From assembly GCF_001625195.1 (NCBI RefSeq), contig NC_054390.1, forward strand, positions 6,855,222 to 6,919,221: DNA of 64,000 bases, written 5' to 3'. Origin of the DNA: Drechmeria coniospora (Eukaryota; Ascomycota; Sordariomycetes; Hypocreales; Ophiocordycipitaceae). Below the pieces are notes generated by a model. That model was not told where the DNA came from. It searched no databases and worked only from the letters and a program-made list of their open reading frames with translations. Numbering within the stretch: position 1 is the stretch's first letter; every line of letters starts with the position of its first letter. Shown here in pieces: positions 21,472-34,075 of the stretch. Made by a program: the position numbers and the translations under genes.

Positions 21472-21785
21472 ATGGCCCCAGAAGATGAACCACAGTCTCG
21501 CATATCCGACTGTCTGAATATGCCTGATCAGCCAACCAACGTCAACAGTAATGATTCTGGAAGTGGTGGTGGAAATAAACCCAACTCAAGCTCGAAGCGG
21601 CAGCAGAAGAAAACAGATTCTCTTGACAACGCTGTTCGAGCCAACGACCCGGATCTGTTAAACGTCCTACAAAAAGGACGTGATCAAAAGGGAAGCGGAG
21701 GAAGAAACCTTGATGCAAGAGCGTGAAGAGCACACAGTAGGTCCCATCGTTGCCTTGCCCCATTGCATTTGGTGAATGACTAACT
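21472..21785 (+). pseudogene. Small hydrophilic hypothetical protein, apparent frameshift
   Basis: The frame starts MAPEDEPQSRISDCLNMPDQ, runs through a Gly/Ser/Asn-rich stretch and KTDSLDNAVRANDPDLLNVL, and ends at 21726. At the A5 tract near 21672 the next frame continues more naturally as KKDVIKREAEEETLMQEREE, which resembles the charged helical tail of small fungal proteins. Either a one-base indel in the tract has broken the gene, or the assembly has an error there. No function is known. Confidence is low because the gene is short. Confidence 0.35.
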
Positions 21786-22543
21786 GAGAGAGCTTGTCGT
21801 AATATAGGGGAGGTGTGATGAGGTCTGGGTGCTACTATGTAGCAGCCAGAGCGCGCTGCTGACTACAAGTAATAGCGGATGGACTTGACTGGTGGTGCAT
21901 TCTATCTCACAAGAGGAACTGCCTCTTAGCCTCACGTACCTAGGAGAGGGTCATGTGACCACATCAAACAGGAGGTCTCCTCACATCGACGGGCTCAACA
22001 TGCAGAATCACGGTAATGGTATTACATAGGCGCATGAACACATTTGCTCTCCCCGCAAACCAAACATGAGCAGAAATTCGTGCTTCTCTTGGCCCTTGAC
22101 ATCGCGATGCTGCCCTGACGAAATTCATGCTTTATCTTGATTGGCATCGGATCTTTTCCGGGATCAAACACTGGGCGGGGTGAGTGTTTGCGCATCAATT
22201 GCTCACGTCGGCTCCATAAGCTTGAGGATATGCTTCTGAAGGCTCAAGGCGCCGCTGCCCCAGAGAGAATGATGCTATGCTGGCTTTCCCTCCCATAGGA
22301 ATCCGTAAAGACGTGTGTTGAAGTAGCCCCTGGCACTTATTAGCAAGCACGGAAGTGTTTCGGTCCAGAACGCACGTGCCAGCGCGTTGCGTCCCCTGCA
22401 GGAACCTGCAAGTACCTTATAAGTATTACCCATCTCCATCCTCGTCGTCCCCATCCTCCATCCCTCGTTGGCTCCCTTTTCCCGACATACGTCCAATATC
22501 TGGCCGCGCACCACACGCATAGACGGCAGATCCCGCTCGACAA
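21786..22543. other. Intergenic, probable promoter of the APH-like gene
   Basis: No coding frame is supported. Pyrimidine-rich tracts near 22435-22490 precede the ATG at 22544, as is usual in fungal promoters. Confidence 0.45.
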
Positions 22544-24058
22544 ATGCGAGTGAATGAGCATGTTGTCGCTGAAAACGACAGTGTCGCACAGCAATGGCTA
22601 GCACTCGTTGCATCATTCGATCACCTCGACGCCCCTCGATCCCGCGTAGAATTTATTGCCGCACGGTACCGGAAACAGCCATGCCGAGTGGTTCAGCGGA
22701 TCCAGGGCGCTTTCAATTACTGCTTCAGAATCCGATTCGACGATGCCAACGATGAATGGATTATTCGTTTCCCGATTCCCGGGTACGCAATGGATCCATG
22801 CCGAAAAACGCAAAACGAAGTTGACGTCATGCGATTCATCCAGAGCAACACGACGATACCCATTCCAAAAGTTTTTGGATCCGGCGTGGCCGATGGAGAT
22901 TTCGATGGCCTCGGACCGTACATTGTGATGGAATACGTTCACGGCCTCTCTCTGGATGACCTGATACTAGAAAACGACGAGGAGTGGGCATTGCGGAAGG
23001 ACTGTCCCGCAGAGACCATCGAAAAGGTTTACCGGCAAATCGCATGCATATACCTCCAACTATTTCAGCATAGCTTCCCTAAGATTGGAAGTTTATCCGC
23101 TGTAGATTCCGACGGTGTCGCTCCTGAATGGCGCCTGGCTTTGGGACCGTTGACGTTCAAAATGAACGAGGTGGAGCGCATGGGTGGCGTCCGGATTGGA
23201 GGTTCGTTCCTCCACGTACTGCCTAGGCTTCTCCTCCGTTAGCTGATGATTTTTCTATTGATAGCTTCGGACGGACCCTTTGATCAAACAATCGATTACT
23301 TTCAAACTCTGGTCGACCAGAGCCTGTCCCATCTGCTCCACAATCCCCATGCTGGCCGAGACGAACAAGAAATCCAAGCTGATCGTCATTCGATCGATAC
23401 ACTTGGCTCTCTCGCGAGACACTTCAGTTCAAAGGGAAACGTGGAAAACCAGTACAGGTTGTTCTGCGACGATCTGCGGTTTGGAAACATCCTCGTGGAC
23501 GAATCATATCAAATCGTGGCCGTCCTCGACTGGGAATTTTGCTATGTCGCCCCTCAGAGTTTCCTCTGCTCGCCGCCGTCTTGGCTAATAGGAACAGAGC
23601 CGTTCGAGTGGAAGGATGACGACGTCGCGTATTTCACGGAAAAAGTCGGCTTATTCCTCAGCCTGCTGGGAGAGGAGGAGGAGAAACGAGATGAGAATGA
23701 TCATAGACTCTCTCATCTGATGCGGGACTCTATGCGAGATGGGACGTTTTGGTTTAATTTGGCCATCAGAGAAAGCTTCCCCTTGTCGGACATTATGTCC
23801 CATTGTCGAAATTTGGAAGCTTTTCAGAATCTTACCTTGTACTGCGGCTCATCATCGGATCGAAAAGTCACGGATAAGACACCAGAACGGCAGAAGTGGC
23901 GTGCAGTGGACAATTCAAGTCTGTCACCATTCTTGTCAACCATGTGGAAATCGTTTCGGTCCTCATTGCCCACTATTGATCGAATTTCCGAGTTGCTAAA
24001 GAGTCGTGGCCGAAGCAAAGACGTTCATGTGGGTCGAAATGCAGATGAACGACAATGA
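22544..24058 (+). CDS. Aminoglycoside phosphotransferase (APH)-like kinase
   Basis: Exons 22544-23201 and 23265-24058 with a 63-nt phase-1 intron (GTTCGT...TTGATAG) give 483 residues. The N-lobe has IRFPIPG and a conserved Glu in NEVDVMRFI, followed by the hinge-like PYIVMEYVHGLSLDDL. The catalytic loop is CDDLRFGNIL (about 287-296), with Asp289 and Asn294, and the metal-binding Asp is in AVLDWEF (308). The usual HGD of the family is CDD here, so the His is replaced by Cys. Such APH/choline-kinase-fold proteins are abundant in ascomycetes, cytosolic, and mostly of unknown substrate; antibiotic resistance should not be assumed. A degraded relative lies at 43931-44850. Confidence 0.85.
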
Positions 24059-25142
24059 GTACTGGTCGTTTCGTTTATCTGCTGGTCACAACCAAGAGTG
24101 CCATGGGGTCATGCACCCATTGTCGTCCACTCTGGATGATCTCGTCACGATGGTATGAAATGAAAGAAGCATTTGATTTTGAGACTCGGACTCGTCATCG
24201 AGTCAAGGTCAGTCAATCTTTGACGTCATTTTTTCAGTGACAGCGCAAGGAGATATGCACTCGAGTCACAAATGTGACGTGCCGGGGTTCATGTGTTGGC
24301 GATGCATGAGTGTTGGACTTCCATATTGGACCTTGCCCGCCCAAGCGTCTATCGACTTGAGGAGACGGGCAGGTCTGTCACCGCGGAAGAGTACGCTAAT
24401 TCCCGTACGCGGCTTCATGACAGTACTGCAGGCCAGCCCGAGTACTCATGGACTTGCGTTATAAGGGATACGAGTAGCTGGATGGATGGGCATTTAATCA
24501 CTCTCGAGATGGGCAAAGATCAACCTTGATGCTGAAGTGGTATTACGTACCAAAGGGAACGCGGGTTGGGTGAGTTGGACGTGGAGGCAGGCGCGGCACG
24601 GAGTGAGGAGCAATTGCCCTTTTAGTCCATTGTTAGGCTGCTGTGGCGCCATGGCCTGCGTGCGTGGCGCAGGGGCAAACACGTCATATGTCGCCTATAC
24701 TTGACAGTACATGCACGCAGACATGTAGTTCGCCGTACTCTGTACATGCATGCAATCAGCCACCATGCCTTCTTTCATTTCATAAAACTTGTTGGTTGCT
24801 GATGCCACCAGAGCTTGGCCTGTCGGGCACAAAGGGCACTGATGAACGGAATCGCTCCCTCACAGGTCTCGCATCAGGTCCAGGCGAAGCCAACAAGTAA
24901 TTATTACACGGTGCCCACAATGAGGAAGCCTGATTGGATTTCGTTCGTCCTGGCGGATTCGACCTGGCCTTCCTCACGTAAGCGTAAGCAAAAGGCCATC
25001 ATCGTCAGGCCAGGCATCGCCACCTCTGGAGCCGCGTCACTCACTTCTCCCCCTCGCACCGCCGCAGTGTAGTCGACCCCTCGGGCTCTTTTCCCCCTCT
25101 CGCAATCCTCTCTCCGACTCCTTTCTAGGCCCTTTGCGAGCC
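24059..25142. other. Intergenic, nothing recognised
   Basis: No supported frame. The region holds the end of the APH-like transcript and the promoter of the transporter. Short ORFs on both strands are of similar length and random composition. Confidence 0.5.
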
Positions 25143-26863
25143 ATGGCACGCCGAGACGCCGACGTCGAGCGCGACAGTCTCGAGGGCAGGTCCGAAGCGG
25201 ATCCCCTGCTGAGCTCCGACGCACCTGTCGGTTCGCCGCCCGAGGACGGGTCCGACAAGGCCTTCCGCCGCACCGTAATCGCCATGTGTGTCCTCTTCCT
25301 CTTCATCGTCGAGACGAGCGGGGTCATCATCGAGCCGCCCAAGCTGCAGCTCATGGAGGACATCATCTGCCGCGACCAGTACCCCGACCACCTGATGGGC
25401 GTCGACGACGGCCGATGCAAAGATGCCGAGGTGCAGAAGACGCTCGCCATGGTCCGCTCTTGGTCCTTGTCGTCCGAGATGTTTGTCCGTACGTGACTCG
25501 TCCCCTGGCCGTCGCCGATTGATGATCCCCCTTGGTCCGCCGAGCAGGCGGCCGTGTTGACGAGGCGGTGCAGCGCTCCTCGTCCAAATCCCCTACGGCA
25601 TCATCGCCGACAAGTACGGCCGCCGCATCGTCCTCTTCCTCGCCCTCTTCGGCTGCTGCCTCCAGTTAGCCTGGGTCATGGTCACTCGTGAGTCTCCGTC
25701 CTTCCTCGTCGCGCCCGGCGAGCGAGAGGCTAATCGGCCATGTCCATCAGTGAGCTTCCCGGACGTCTTTTCCATCTGGGCCATGCTGTACGGCAGCATC
25801 ACCTACTTCATCGGCGGCGGCGGACAGATGGCGGTCGCCATGCTCTGGACCATCCTCGCCGACACGTTGCCCGTGGCCGAGCGCACCGCCGTCTTCTATC
25901 AGCTCTACGCCATGACGCTGCTGCTTGGCGTCGTCGTCAACCCCATCGCGGCCATGCTGCTCAACGTCGACCCGTGGATCGCCATGTGGCTCGGCTTCGG
26001 AGGTTTAATCCTCGGCACCCTCGCCACCCTGCTGGTTCCCGAGACGGTGCAGATTCGGCAAAAGGCCGACGGCAGCCGGCGGAGAAGCAGCGTCGGCGAT
26101 TGTGCCGTGCCGGCGAAGAGCAGGATCCGGCAGGCTTGGTTTGCGGCCAAGAATGACATGTCGCACATCTGGCGATTCATCTTTGCCTCGAAGAACGTCA
26201 TGATTCTCATGGCCGCCTACACCCTGTTCTCGCCCGTCAAGCTCAACATCTCGTACAACCTCTTGCAATACATGACGAAGCGCTTCGGCTTGACCTGGTC
26301 CACCGTAAGCACACACGACGAACCCGGCGGGAGAAGGAGGCGCAAGGTCGCTCGGCTAACGGTGCGTGCAGGCCACGCTCTACTCGACCGTCATCAACTC
26401 CACCTCGGTCGTCGTTTTGCTATTCATGCTGCCGATGGCCTCGTCCTTGCTGACCAAACGCTTCGGCTACGACGTCCTGCGACGGGACCTGCTCCTCGCC
26501 AGAATATCCGTCCTCTTCCTCGTCGTGGGGAGCTTCAGCCTCGCATTCGCCGCCGTCCCGTGGCTGTTCATCTCCTCGCTTGTCACGACAAGCCTCGGCG
26601 TCGGCTTCATCGCCCTGTGCCGGGCCCTGCTCAACGCCATCGTGGAGCCGCACACGATCGCGACGCTCAACACGACCATCTCGACGTTGGAGACGCTCGT
26701 CGGCCTCGTCGGCGCCCCCGCCCTCGGCTGGCTTCTGGGCCGAGGCATCGAGCTTGGCGGGCCCTGGTTCGGCCTGCCCTTTTTGGTGACGGCCATATGC
26801 TCCGCCTTTGTGCTCGTCGCCGTCATTGCCTTTAAGGTGCCGAATGATTTTGCGCGGCCTTGA
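25143..26863 (+). CDS. Major facilitator superfamily transporter
   Basis: Four exons (25143-25488, 25565-25687, 25751-26304, 26372-26863) encode 504 residues. An acidic cytosolic N-terminus is followed by a first membrane segment (FRRTVIAMCVLFLFIVETSG). The MFS signature between segments 2 and 3 is clear: GIIADKYGRR at 127-136. About twelve hydrophobic segments follow, with a charged central loop (KADGSRRRSSVGD) between the two halves. The short hydrophilic region after segment 1 (CRDQYPDHL...DDGRCKDAEVQ) is seen in a group of fungal MFS proteins of unknown substrate. The start at 25143 has the context GCCATGG; an in-frame ATG nine bases upstream is an alternative. The acceptor of intron 1 has a weak pyrimidine tract, so that junction is the least certain. 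Confidence 0.88.
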
Positions 26864-27443
26864 TTGCAGGCGCAAGATGTCGCAGTGAGAGAGCTGGTCA
26901 GTTTCAAGCACCCAGGCATCAGGCATGTCTGCCGATTGCGTTATTTTCTTCCCATTTCTACCAGATAGACGTCCAAAACTGCTCCTCTGGTGATGCAATT
27001 GATGCATCGTATAGCATGCACTCACTCATGCAAACAGTTCTCCGTGCATGTTTCCAGATGTAAGTAGGTGCCGTCATCCGCAAAAGCAGTTCTCTGCGGA
27101 TGATTCATCGCGAGGTGGGTCGGTCCCTAGTGGGCGGATATTGCTGCCTATCGATAAGGAGCGAGCTTCGAACGAGCTGCAGCCTGCAGTATTACGGAGT
27201 ACATACTTGAGTACTTACAGTACAGTACATGCATGTACTCCGTACTGTACTCCGTACTTACTTGGCATTCCGCCCACTGGCCAAATCACCCCGCTGTGGT
27301 GCGGGAGTCTTCCATCCACCTATCGAGTACCTGTCGTCGGCATCATCACCCTCCAAGCGGTCTTCCACGAAGCACATTCAGCGCTGCCGCCGGCGTGCCA
27401 CCGACTTGCCCCCCCTCGGGCCGACTCACACTCGTTCACCGTC
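26864..27443. other. Intergenic with a short GTAC-rich patch
   Basis: Positions 27188-27262 contain ATTACGGAGTACATACTTGAG and related GTAC words found in the larger repeat fields. The rest is probably 3' UTR of the transporter and promoter of the next gene. Confidence 0.5.
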
Positions 27444-29203
27444 ATGTCGGACGACGAGGATTTTATGCAGGAGTCGGACGACGAGCAGTGCGTGCCGTGC
27501 CGTTGCCACCGTCATCGAGCTGGGTTCTAACCGCCGTCCCCAGGTACGACTTTGAGTACGAGGAGGATGACGACGCCGACAATGGAGACATTGACATTGA
27601 AAATAAATACTACAACGCCAAGCAGCTGAAGCTGACGGATCCGAATGACGCCATTCTCGAGTTCCTCGGCATCCCGCCCCTCGAAGGGGAAAGGGGCGAA
27701 TGGGGCTTCAAAGGGCTCAAGCAAGCCATCAAGCTCGAGTTCAAGCAAGGTCGATACGACGAGGTAACGTCTTCCCTCGCATCTCCATTCACCCATCCGT
27801 CCATCAGCACGTTCTTCCATCAGCACAGTCGTCCATCCGCCCATGCTTCGTCCATCCGTCGATTTGTTCGTCGATTTGTTCATCCGTTCTACCATCCGTT
27901 CAAGCGTCCGTTCTTCCAACCGTTCTTCCAACCGTTTCCCTCCCCACGGCGGCCTTTCCTTCTCTCCCATTCCCTGCTAATGTCCGGCCAGGCGGCTGAG
28001 CACTATGCCGAGCTCCTCACGTACGTCAAGTCGGCTGTGACGCGCAACTACTCGGAACAGTCGATCAACAACATGCTCGACTTCATCGAGAAAGGCGCGG
28101 GCAACGCCGAGGCGGTCCAGAGCATCGAAAGGTTCTACTCGCTCACGCTCGAGAGCTTCCAGAGCAGCAACAACGAGCGGCTGTGGCTCAAGACCAACCT
28201 AAAGCTCGCCAAGCTTCTGCTCGACCGGAAGGAGTACCTGGCCGTCTCCAAGAAGCTGCGGGACCTGCACCACGCCTGCCACCGCGCCGACGGCTCCGAC
28301 GACCCGAGCAAGGGCACCTACCTGCTCGAAATCTACGCACTCGAGATCCAGATGCTCGCCGAGACTAAGAGCAACAAGCAGCTCAAGGCGCTCTACCAGC
28401 GCGCGCTCAAGGTCAAGTCGGCGGTGCCGCACCCCCGCATCATGGGCATCATCCGTGAGTGCGGCGGCAAGATGCACATGAGCGAGGAGAACTGGAATGA
28501 GGCCCAGAGCGACTTCTTCGAGTCCTTTCGCAACTACGACGAGGCCGGCTCGCTCCAGCGGATCCAGGTGCTCAAGTATCTGCTTCTCACGACGATGCTC
28601 ATGAAGTCGGACATCAACCCCTTCGACTCGCAGGAGACGAAGCCGTACCGGACGGACCCGCGCATCCTGGCCATGACGGAGCTCGTCGACGCCTACCAGC
28701 GCGACGACGTGCACGCGTACGAAAGGGTGCTGCAAGGGAACCAGGACATCCTGGCCGACCCGTTCATCGCCGAGAACATCGACGAGGTGACGCGCAACAT
28801 GCGGACCAAGGGCGTGCTGAAGCTCATCGCGCCTTATAGTCGCATGAAGCTGTGCTGGATCGCCAAGCAGCTCAAGATATCGGAGCCCGAGGCGCAGGAC
28901 ATTGTCGCCTTCCTCATCGTCGACGGCAAAATTGACGGTTCCATCGACCAGAAGCAGGGGGTTCTCGAGATGGCAGGCGACGCCGACACGGAGCGCATCG
29001 CCGCCCTCAGCAGCCTGACGCGGTCTATAGCGGACCTCTACGCCGTCGTTTTCCGGGACGGCGACGGCTTCCGCAACGTCGACCACGCCGTCGACGACAA
29101 CCCGCTGGAGACGCTGCAGGCGATATCGATGAGGAAGGCGACGCGAATGCGCGAGGCTGAGCAGCGGGCGAGGAAGTCCAAGGCCATCCCCGCGTGGGCG
29201 TAG
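27444..29203 (+). CDS. csn2: COP9 signalosome complex subunit 2
   Basis: Exons 27444-27487, 27544-27763 and 27992-29203 give 491 residues, close to the usual length. The N-terminus is the typical acidic segment (MSDDEDFMQESDDEQ) continuing YDFEYEEDDD, then ENKYYNAKQLK. A long helical-repeat region follows, including GRYDEAAEHYAELLTYVKSA, and a PCI domain occupies roughly 300-460. CSN2 is a scaffold of the COP9 signalosome, which removes NEDD8 from cullins in the nucleus and cytosol. In filamentous fungi the complex governs development and secondary metabolism. Intron 2 is unusually long (228 nt), repeat-like and free of in-frame stops; intron 1 is 56 nt. Splices are phase-consistent and preserve the conserved reading. 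Confidence 0.93.
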
Positions 29204-32200
29204 ACGGTCAGCACGGCGCCTCTCGCGCACGACGACGGGGCGGCGGGAAAGCTCCGACGGTACCTCCGGACGCACGCCTGCGCGACATTCCAGGCTGGAC
29301 ACGCGCGGACGGGGCGGCGCGGCTTCACGAACGACTGGTCGATGACCTGCTCGGGGCTCGTTCGCGACGCCACGGCCGACATACGTTGGCGCCCAGCCGC
29401 GCATCGCTGGCCCGTGTACATAGCATGCATACTACAAACGACAAGAGCGACGAGCTGTCCCGTTTCTTCGTGATGTTCCCATCGACGTTGCCGCCAACGC
29501 GGGACGGCAGCGGCCGGGGCATCGTCTGGCAGGACGTTTTACAACGAATGTGATGCAAGCGAGACGGCGACCGAATGCACGACGGGCCATCCATTCGTAT
29601 CTTGCCAGGAAGGGACGAGACGTGATGGAAGGGACGAGACGTGATGGAAAGGCAGGGCGAGGCAGGAAACACGCCATTCGCCGCTGGGTGATGGAGGACG
29701 GCAGATGTCACAGCGTCAGCATTCGGTACGACGGCGACAATGGCGTCCGTGCCGCGGCAAACCCAGCCAGGGTTCATGTGCGGATGTTCAAGTACAACCA
29801 TGTCCTTGCTTTCTTCGTCTGCACCGTCACGCGACGGTTACTGCGACGCACGCAGCGGCATCGCCGTGGCACAAGACGCTACCAGACGGCAGCGGCTGCA
29901 CAAAGGTACGAGCAAAGAGGAGAACGGCCAGGGCCAGTCACGGTTGATTATGGGAAAGAGTGACGAGTGGAGGAGGAAGCGCGACGGGAGGATTCAAGGA
30001 CTAGACGGTCCCGTGAAATGGGAGGAATGGCAGTGGACGGTCGTGCTTCGTCGTCGTTGCCGGCGTCCCACCCCCCCTTCCCGGAGATAGATGTCCCACG
30101 ACTCCGCGATGATCCAAACAGGGCGCTGCCGACGCGGAACGGCAACAAGCTAACGCGGCGTGGTGCAGACGTGTGGAATGCCTTATCTGAAGGCGTTCTA
30201 CAGGCACGGTCGGCGATGCATTGGCGAAGTCGGTGACGCAAGTCATAAGGCGAGAGGGCCTCGCGAGCGCACACACGGACACGACCGGCAGCGTTTAACA
30301 TGACAGATGTCTGAGTCTGCTGGCGTTTCAGCGAATACAGGGGCAGAGCCGCGAGTCCAACTCTGCGGCAGTCCCACAGGTGCAGGTCATTCTTTGCGGG
30401 CAGCGTTGTGGCGAAAGGTGCCGTGGATGAGGCTATGAGATGCATGGCGGAGATGAGCAACGGGGAACGGAAGAAAGGGGGAAGGGGGTCAAGGCGGGAG
30501 AGAGGATGCACAACGGCTGCATGCGCAGGCAGGACGGCGAAGCGGCGGAACTTTGGTGGCCAATGGATAGCGATGTTCCCGTGCCACGGGTGGCATGCAG
30601 TGGATTGGCATGAATGGGTGTTTTGCCTCCCGCTCGCTTCATCAGGACGAGAGGTGTGGCGAGAATTCGCTCAAGCCGTTGTTCAGGCCGGCCTGGCCCC
30701 TTGAGCGGGTGATGAGAGAATGCCAGCATGCGAGTCAAATTCGTCCTCGATACAAAGACGTTTTGTCCATCGCCTGGACGCTGTCAGTTCCCTGGTGTGG
30801 CGAATGCCGATGCCAATGTCATAGATGTCCTGCATGCGTGTGCCGTCTACGGGTTGGCCACGAACTGTACGAGACGGGATCAAGCCAGCGCACGTTGTAG
30901 CTTATCACAGACGGGCAGAAGATTGACGGGGAGAGGCTTGGGCGCACATGGACGCAACGGACAGGCACAAGGGCGGAGGAGAAGGGGGGCCAAGGGGAGG
31001 GAGCATATCGGGTCGGATGGCAAGCGGTCGGCTGACTGGCTGGTTCCGGCATACGATGATGAGGGAGCGGGCGAGGTGGAGGCTGCGACGAAGCAACTGA
31101 TGGGCCGGGTCGAGCTTGTGCAATCTGAAGGTTCACGGGGGTGCATGCCTTTATGTGTCGTCTGTCGTCGCACCGCGTGATGGGGGTGCGTGTAAGTGAA
31201 GGTGTGATGAGGGGACGGGGGACGGGGGACGGAGGTGACGATAAGAGTAGGCCGCAGCTCGGCACAGGCTGCAGGGAGCTGGCAGGTAGGTACCACGATG
31301 GATGATGCCGAGAGTCGGATATGACGTCGAACAGCAAACTGCTTCGACACGGTGCCGCGTGCGGCCGTGTGCGGATGGAGGGCTCATCCGTTTGGCGATG
31401 GCCGTGCCTCCCGGACGCTCGGCCGTCAACTGGGGCCTATTTTCTCTCAACCAAATCGACAGGAATGATGAGATGCTGGCATACGCAGTACATTTTCACC
31501 ATCTGCTCATCGACAAATTGCACGCATTCTTGACACTCCGTTCATCAACCATCGACGGAGGTCCTGCCTGGTCGGTGCTAACAAATATCAGCGTAGTGGA
31601 GGGGAACGGGGAGGACTCGGAGCCGAGCGATTGAAGGATACCTTTATTTTCCTCTCCCATTCATCAAAGACTTGGGCATTGTGTTGCTCGTCTCAGCAGC
31701 GTTGCGAGAGCGGAAGACGGTTCAGGTAGGGATCATTCGCCCGTACCGGCCGATATCTCGTACATGGTAGGGGTCCCATGGCGGGCGGAGGGGTGGTTCC
31801 CTCCAACGAACGGACACGGACGACTGGCCATGGAGTCAAGGACGGAGCTCGGACGTACGTCTCGTGACGAGGATTGGACGAAGATGCTTGATTGATTCGT
31901 CTCCCGCCGGCGTGGGTCGCGGGCCGCAGCGGCAGGTCGGGGAGATGCCGAGGCGGCGAGCTTGCTCACGGTTCGAGCAGAGACAGGCTGCCCCATCCTG
32001 TCGCAGGCATCGCAAGACCACGGCCAATGCTATGTGACGACCCACGGCTCGGCACGCGTCCGTGGTCAGGTAATCTGCACTCGACGGCCGCGTACCTTGG
32101 TACTTGGCAAGGTGGGTTGCGATGACAGCACCACTGTCCATCCGAGGGTGAGTCGACGGCGACATGGACGGATCCGTGCAGGCACGGGCATCTATGGCCG

Positions 32201-32369
32201 CAGCCGCCGATTTTATTTTCAGCTGTACTCTCTCAACAAACGAGTGTACGGACCTTGTGCGATGGATGCCATCTACCTACGAAGTCGAATGGAATGCGTC
32301 TTCTCCGGCCACTCGTCTCCTTTCGGTTCTCGTCGTCGACGTCGTCGTCGTCTGCTTCGTCGTCGTCCT

Positions 32370-32475
32370 CCTCCTCCTCCTCCTCCTCCTCCTCCTCCTT
32401 CTCCTCCTCTTCCTCCTTCTCCTCCTCTTCCTCCTTCTCCTCCTCTTCCTCCTTCTCCTCCTCTTCCTCCGGCGT
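32370..32475. repeat. CTC/CTT trinucleotide microsatellite
   Basis: CTC repeats, interspersed with an 18-bp higher-order unit (CTCCTCCTCTTCCTCCTT) about four times. It yields spurious poly-Leu, poly-Ser and poly-Glu frames depending on reading. Confidence 0.9.
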
Positions 32476-34014
32476 CTTCGGTTGCTCGTGTCGTGTCCTC
32501 CCGCCGTCGTGTCCTCCCGCCGTCGTGTCTTGGCCGCGACGGGGGACCCTTGCCTCGGCTGTCGTCAAGCATCGATCGACCTGCACATTGTGGTGTTATC
32601 ATTACAAACGGATACCTCGTACCCGGATTTCGTTCCGATGCTCTGTCGGTGCGCTGTGGTCGGCATTCGTACGAGCTCCCCTCCCTCGCTCCCTCGCCTA
32701 CGGGCTCCTCCATTTCCATCTCGTTCCGGTATTGCTCACCTCACGTCTCTCGTGCCTCCGTATTGGCGTTGCGGATTCCTTCGACGGCGTCGGGGCACGG
32801 CGAGCTTGTCGGCTGATGGTTCAGGGTAGGTTGGAGCGTCGATTCTTGACCGCACTCAAGGAAAACCCCGCCCAGTGCTGGCGGCCCCTGGCCGAGGCGA
32901 GCTCGCTAATCGACCGGCCCGTACCATGTTCCGCCCGGCCTGTTCGCTAGCGCCTTTGGCTGGTGGCAATGCGCATACTTACTTGGGTACTGGGTATTAC
33001 GGTACCTAGTGCTAAGGTGATACTGTGCTACGCCGCAAGTACCTCTCTACTAATATTGCTCAGACGTTAAGTGTACCAGTATTGGCGCCTGTAACGCCTC
33101 TCCGGAGAGATATACATCTATCCATCTTCTTTGGTCACCAGCGTAATATATGTTGTATTTATAGCTATATTCATGCGCCTCCAGCAATCCTTCCGCAGCA
33201 ATCAGGCACCACCCAAAGGAGCACCGTAAAGAAGACAATATATCAATTCCAGCGCCGGCATGGGGTTGAACGTGGAACCGAGTTCACCTACGGTCTTGAC
33301 GGCGGTACGGAGCATTACTCAAGCACAACGTACAACCAACGGCTACAGTATAGGTACAGTACCAGGAACACTTCTGGTGCCTGGGTGTATCGTTGGTGCC
33401 TACTACGGAGTATCTCTATGGCGTAATACCTAGTACCTACTTACCTAGTACTAACATAGGACTGTACTGGGTATTATGGTACAGGGGGCAATGCTAGCAA
33501 GCAGGTGAACAACCACCTACTAGGTACTAGTACTTACCTACTACCTTACTAATGCAGCACCTCGTACGGAGCACCATTACTGGCAGCAGACGGCGGATCA
33601 GGGTGTCGCAGTATTCCCGCCCACGAGAGTTGCGACCAATGCCATGCCCTTCCATGGAGCACACTGCATCTGCATTGGGAGCCGCTTCCTATTGGTGCTG
33701 CAACTCTGACATGTCAGTCGTCATTCAATGGCCAGCCAGTCCTGCGATGGTGCCCCGGACGTGGTGATGGGCTGCTCGTGGTGCTTGGTGCGACAGGAGG
33801 GCATGCACCATGCAGAGTACCTAGTAGTCGACGGCTTTGGCACTCGATCTGCGCTCGCTTTGCACTCGCAGCAATTCCCTGCGTCGATGCAAGTATTCAT
33901 TCTCGTACAATTGATTGCCTTGGGATTACCATGAGGCTGGCACAAGGCTGTAACACGACCTGGTGCGCCGTGCCATACGACGACTTCAGCGCGTGCTCCG
34001 TTCCCTAGGGCGGT

Positions 34015-34045
<31 letters not shown>

Positions 34046-34075
34046 ACAGCCGAAGCAGCAGCGGCAGCGGCAGCA
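34015..34075. repeat. CAG-type trinucleotide repeat
   Basis: About twenty CAG, CAA and CGG triplets (AGCAGCAGCAG, CAACAGCAACAG, GGCAGCGGCAG) in non-coding sequence upstream of the otubain gene. Confidence 0.85.

Noticed and set aside
27233..29203. 656-codon continuous ORF over csn2
   Set aside because: It reads through both introns and begins in the leader. The spliced form restores the known N-terminus and length.
32164..32950. Overlapping ORFs of 220-280 codons
   Set aside because: They are produced by the CTC microsatellite and GC-rich surroundings; no family resemblance in any frame.
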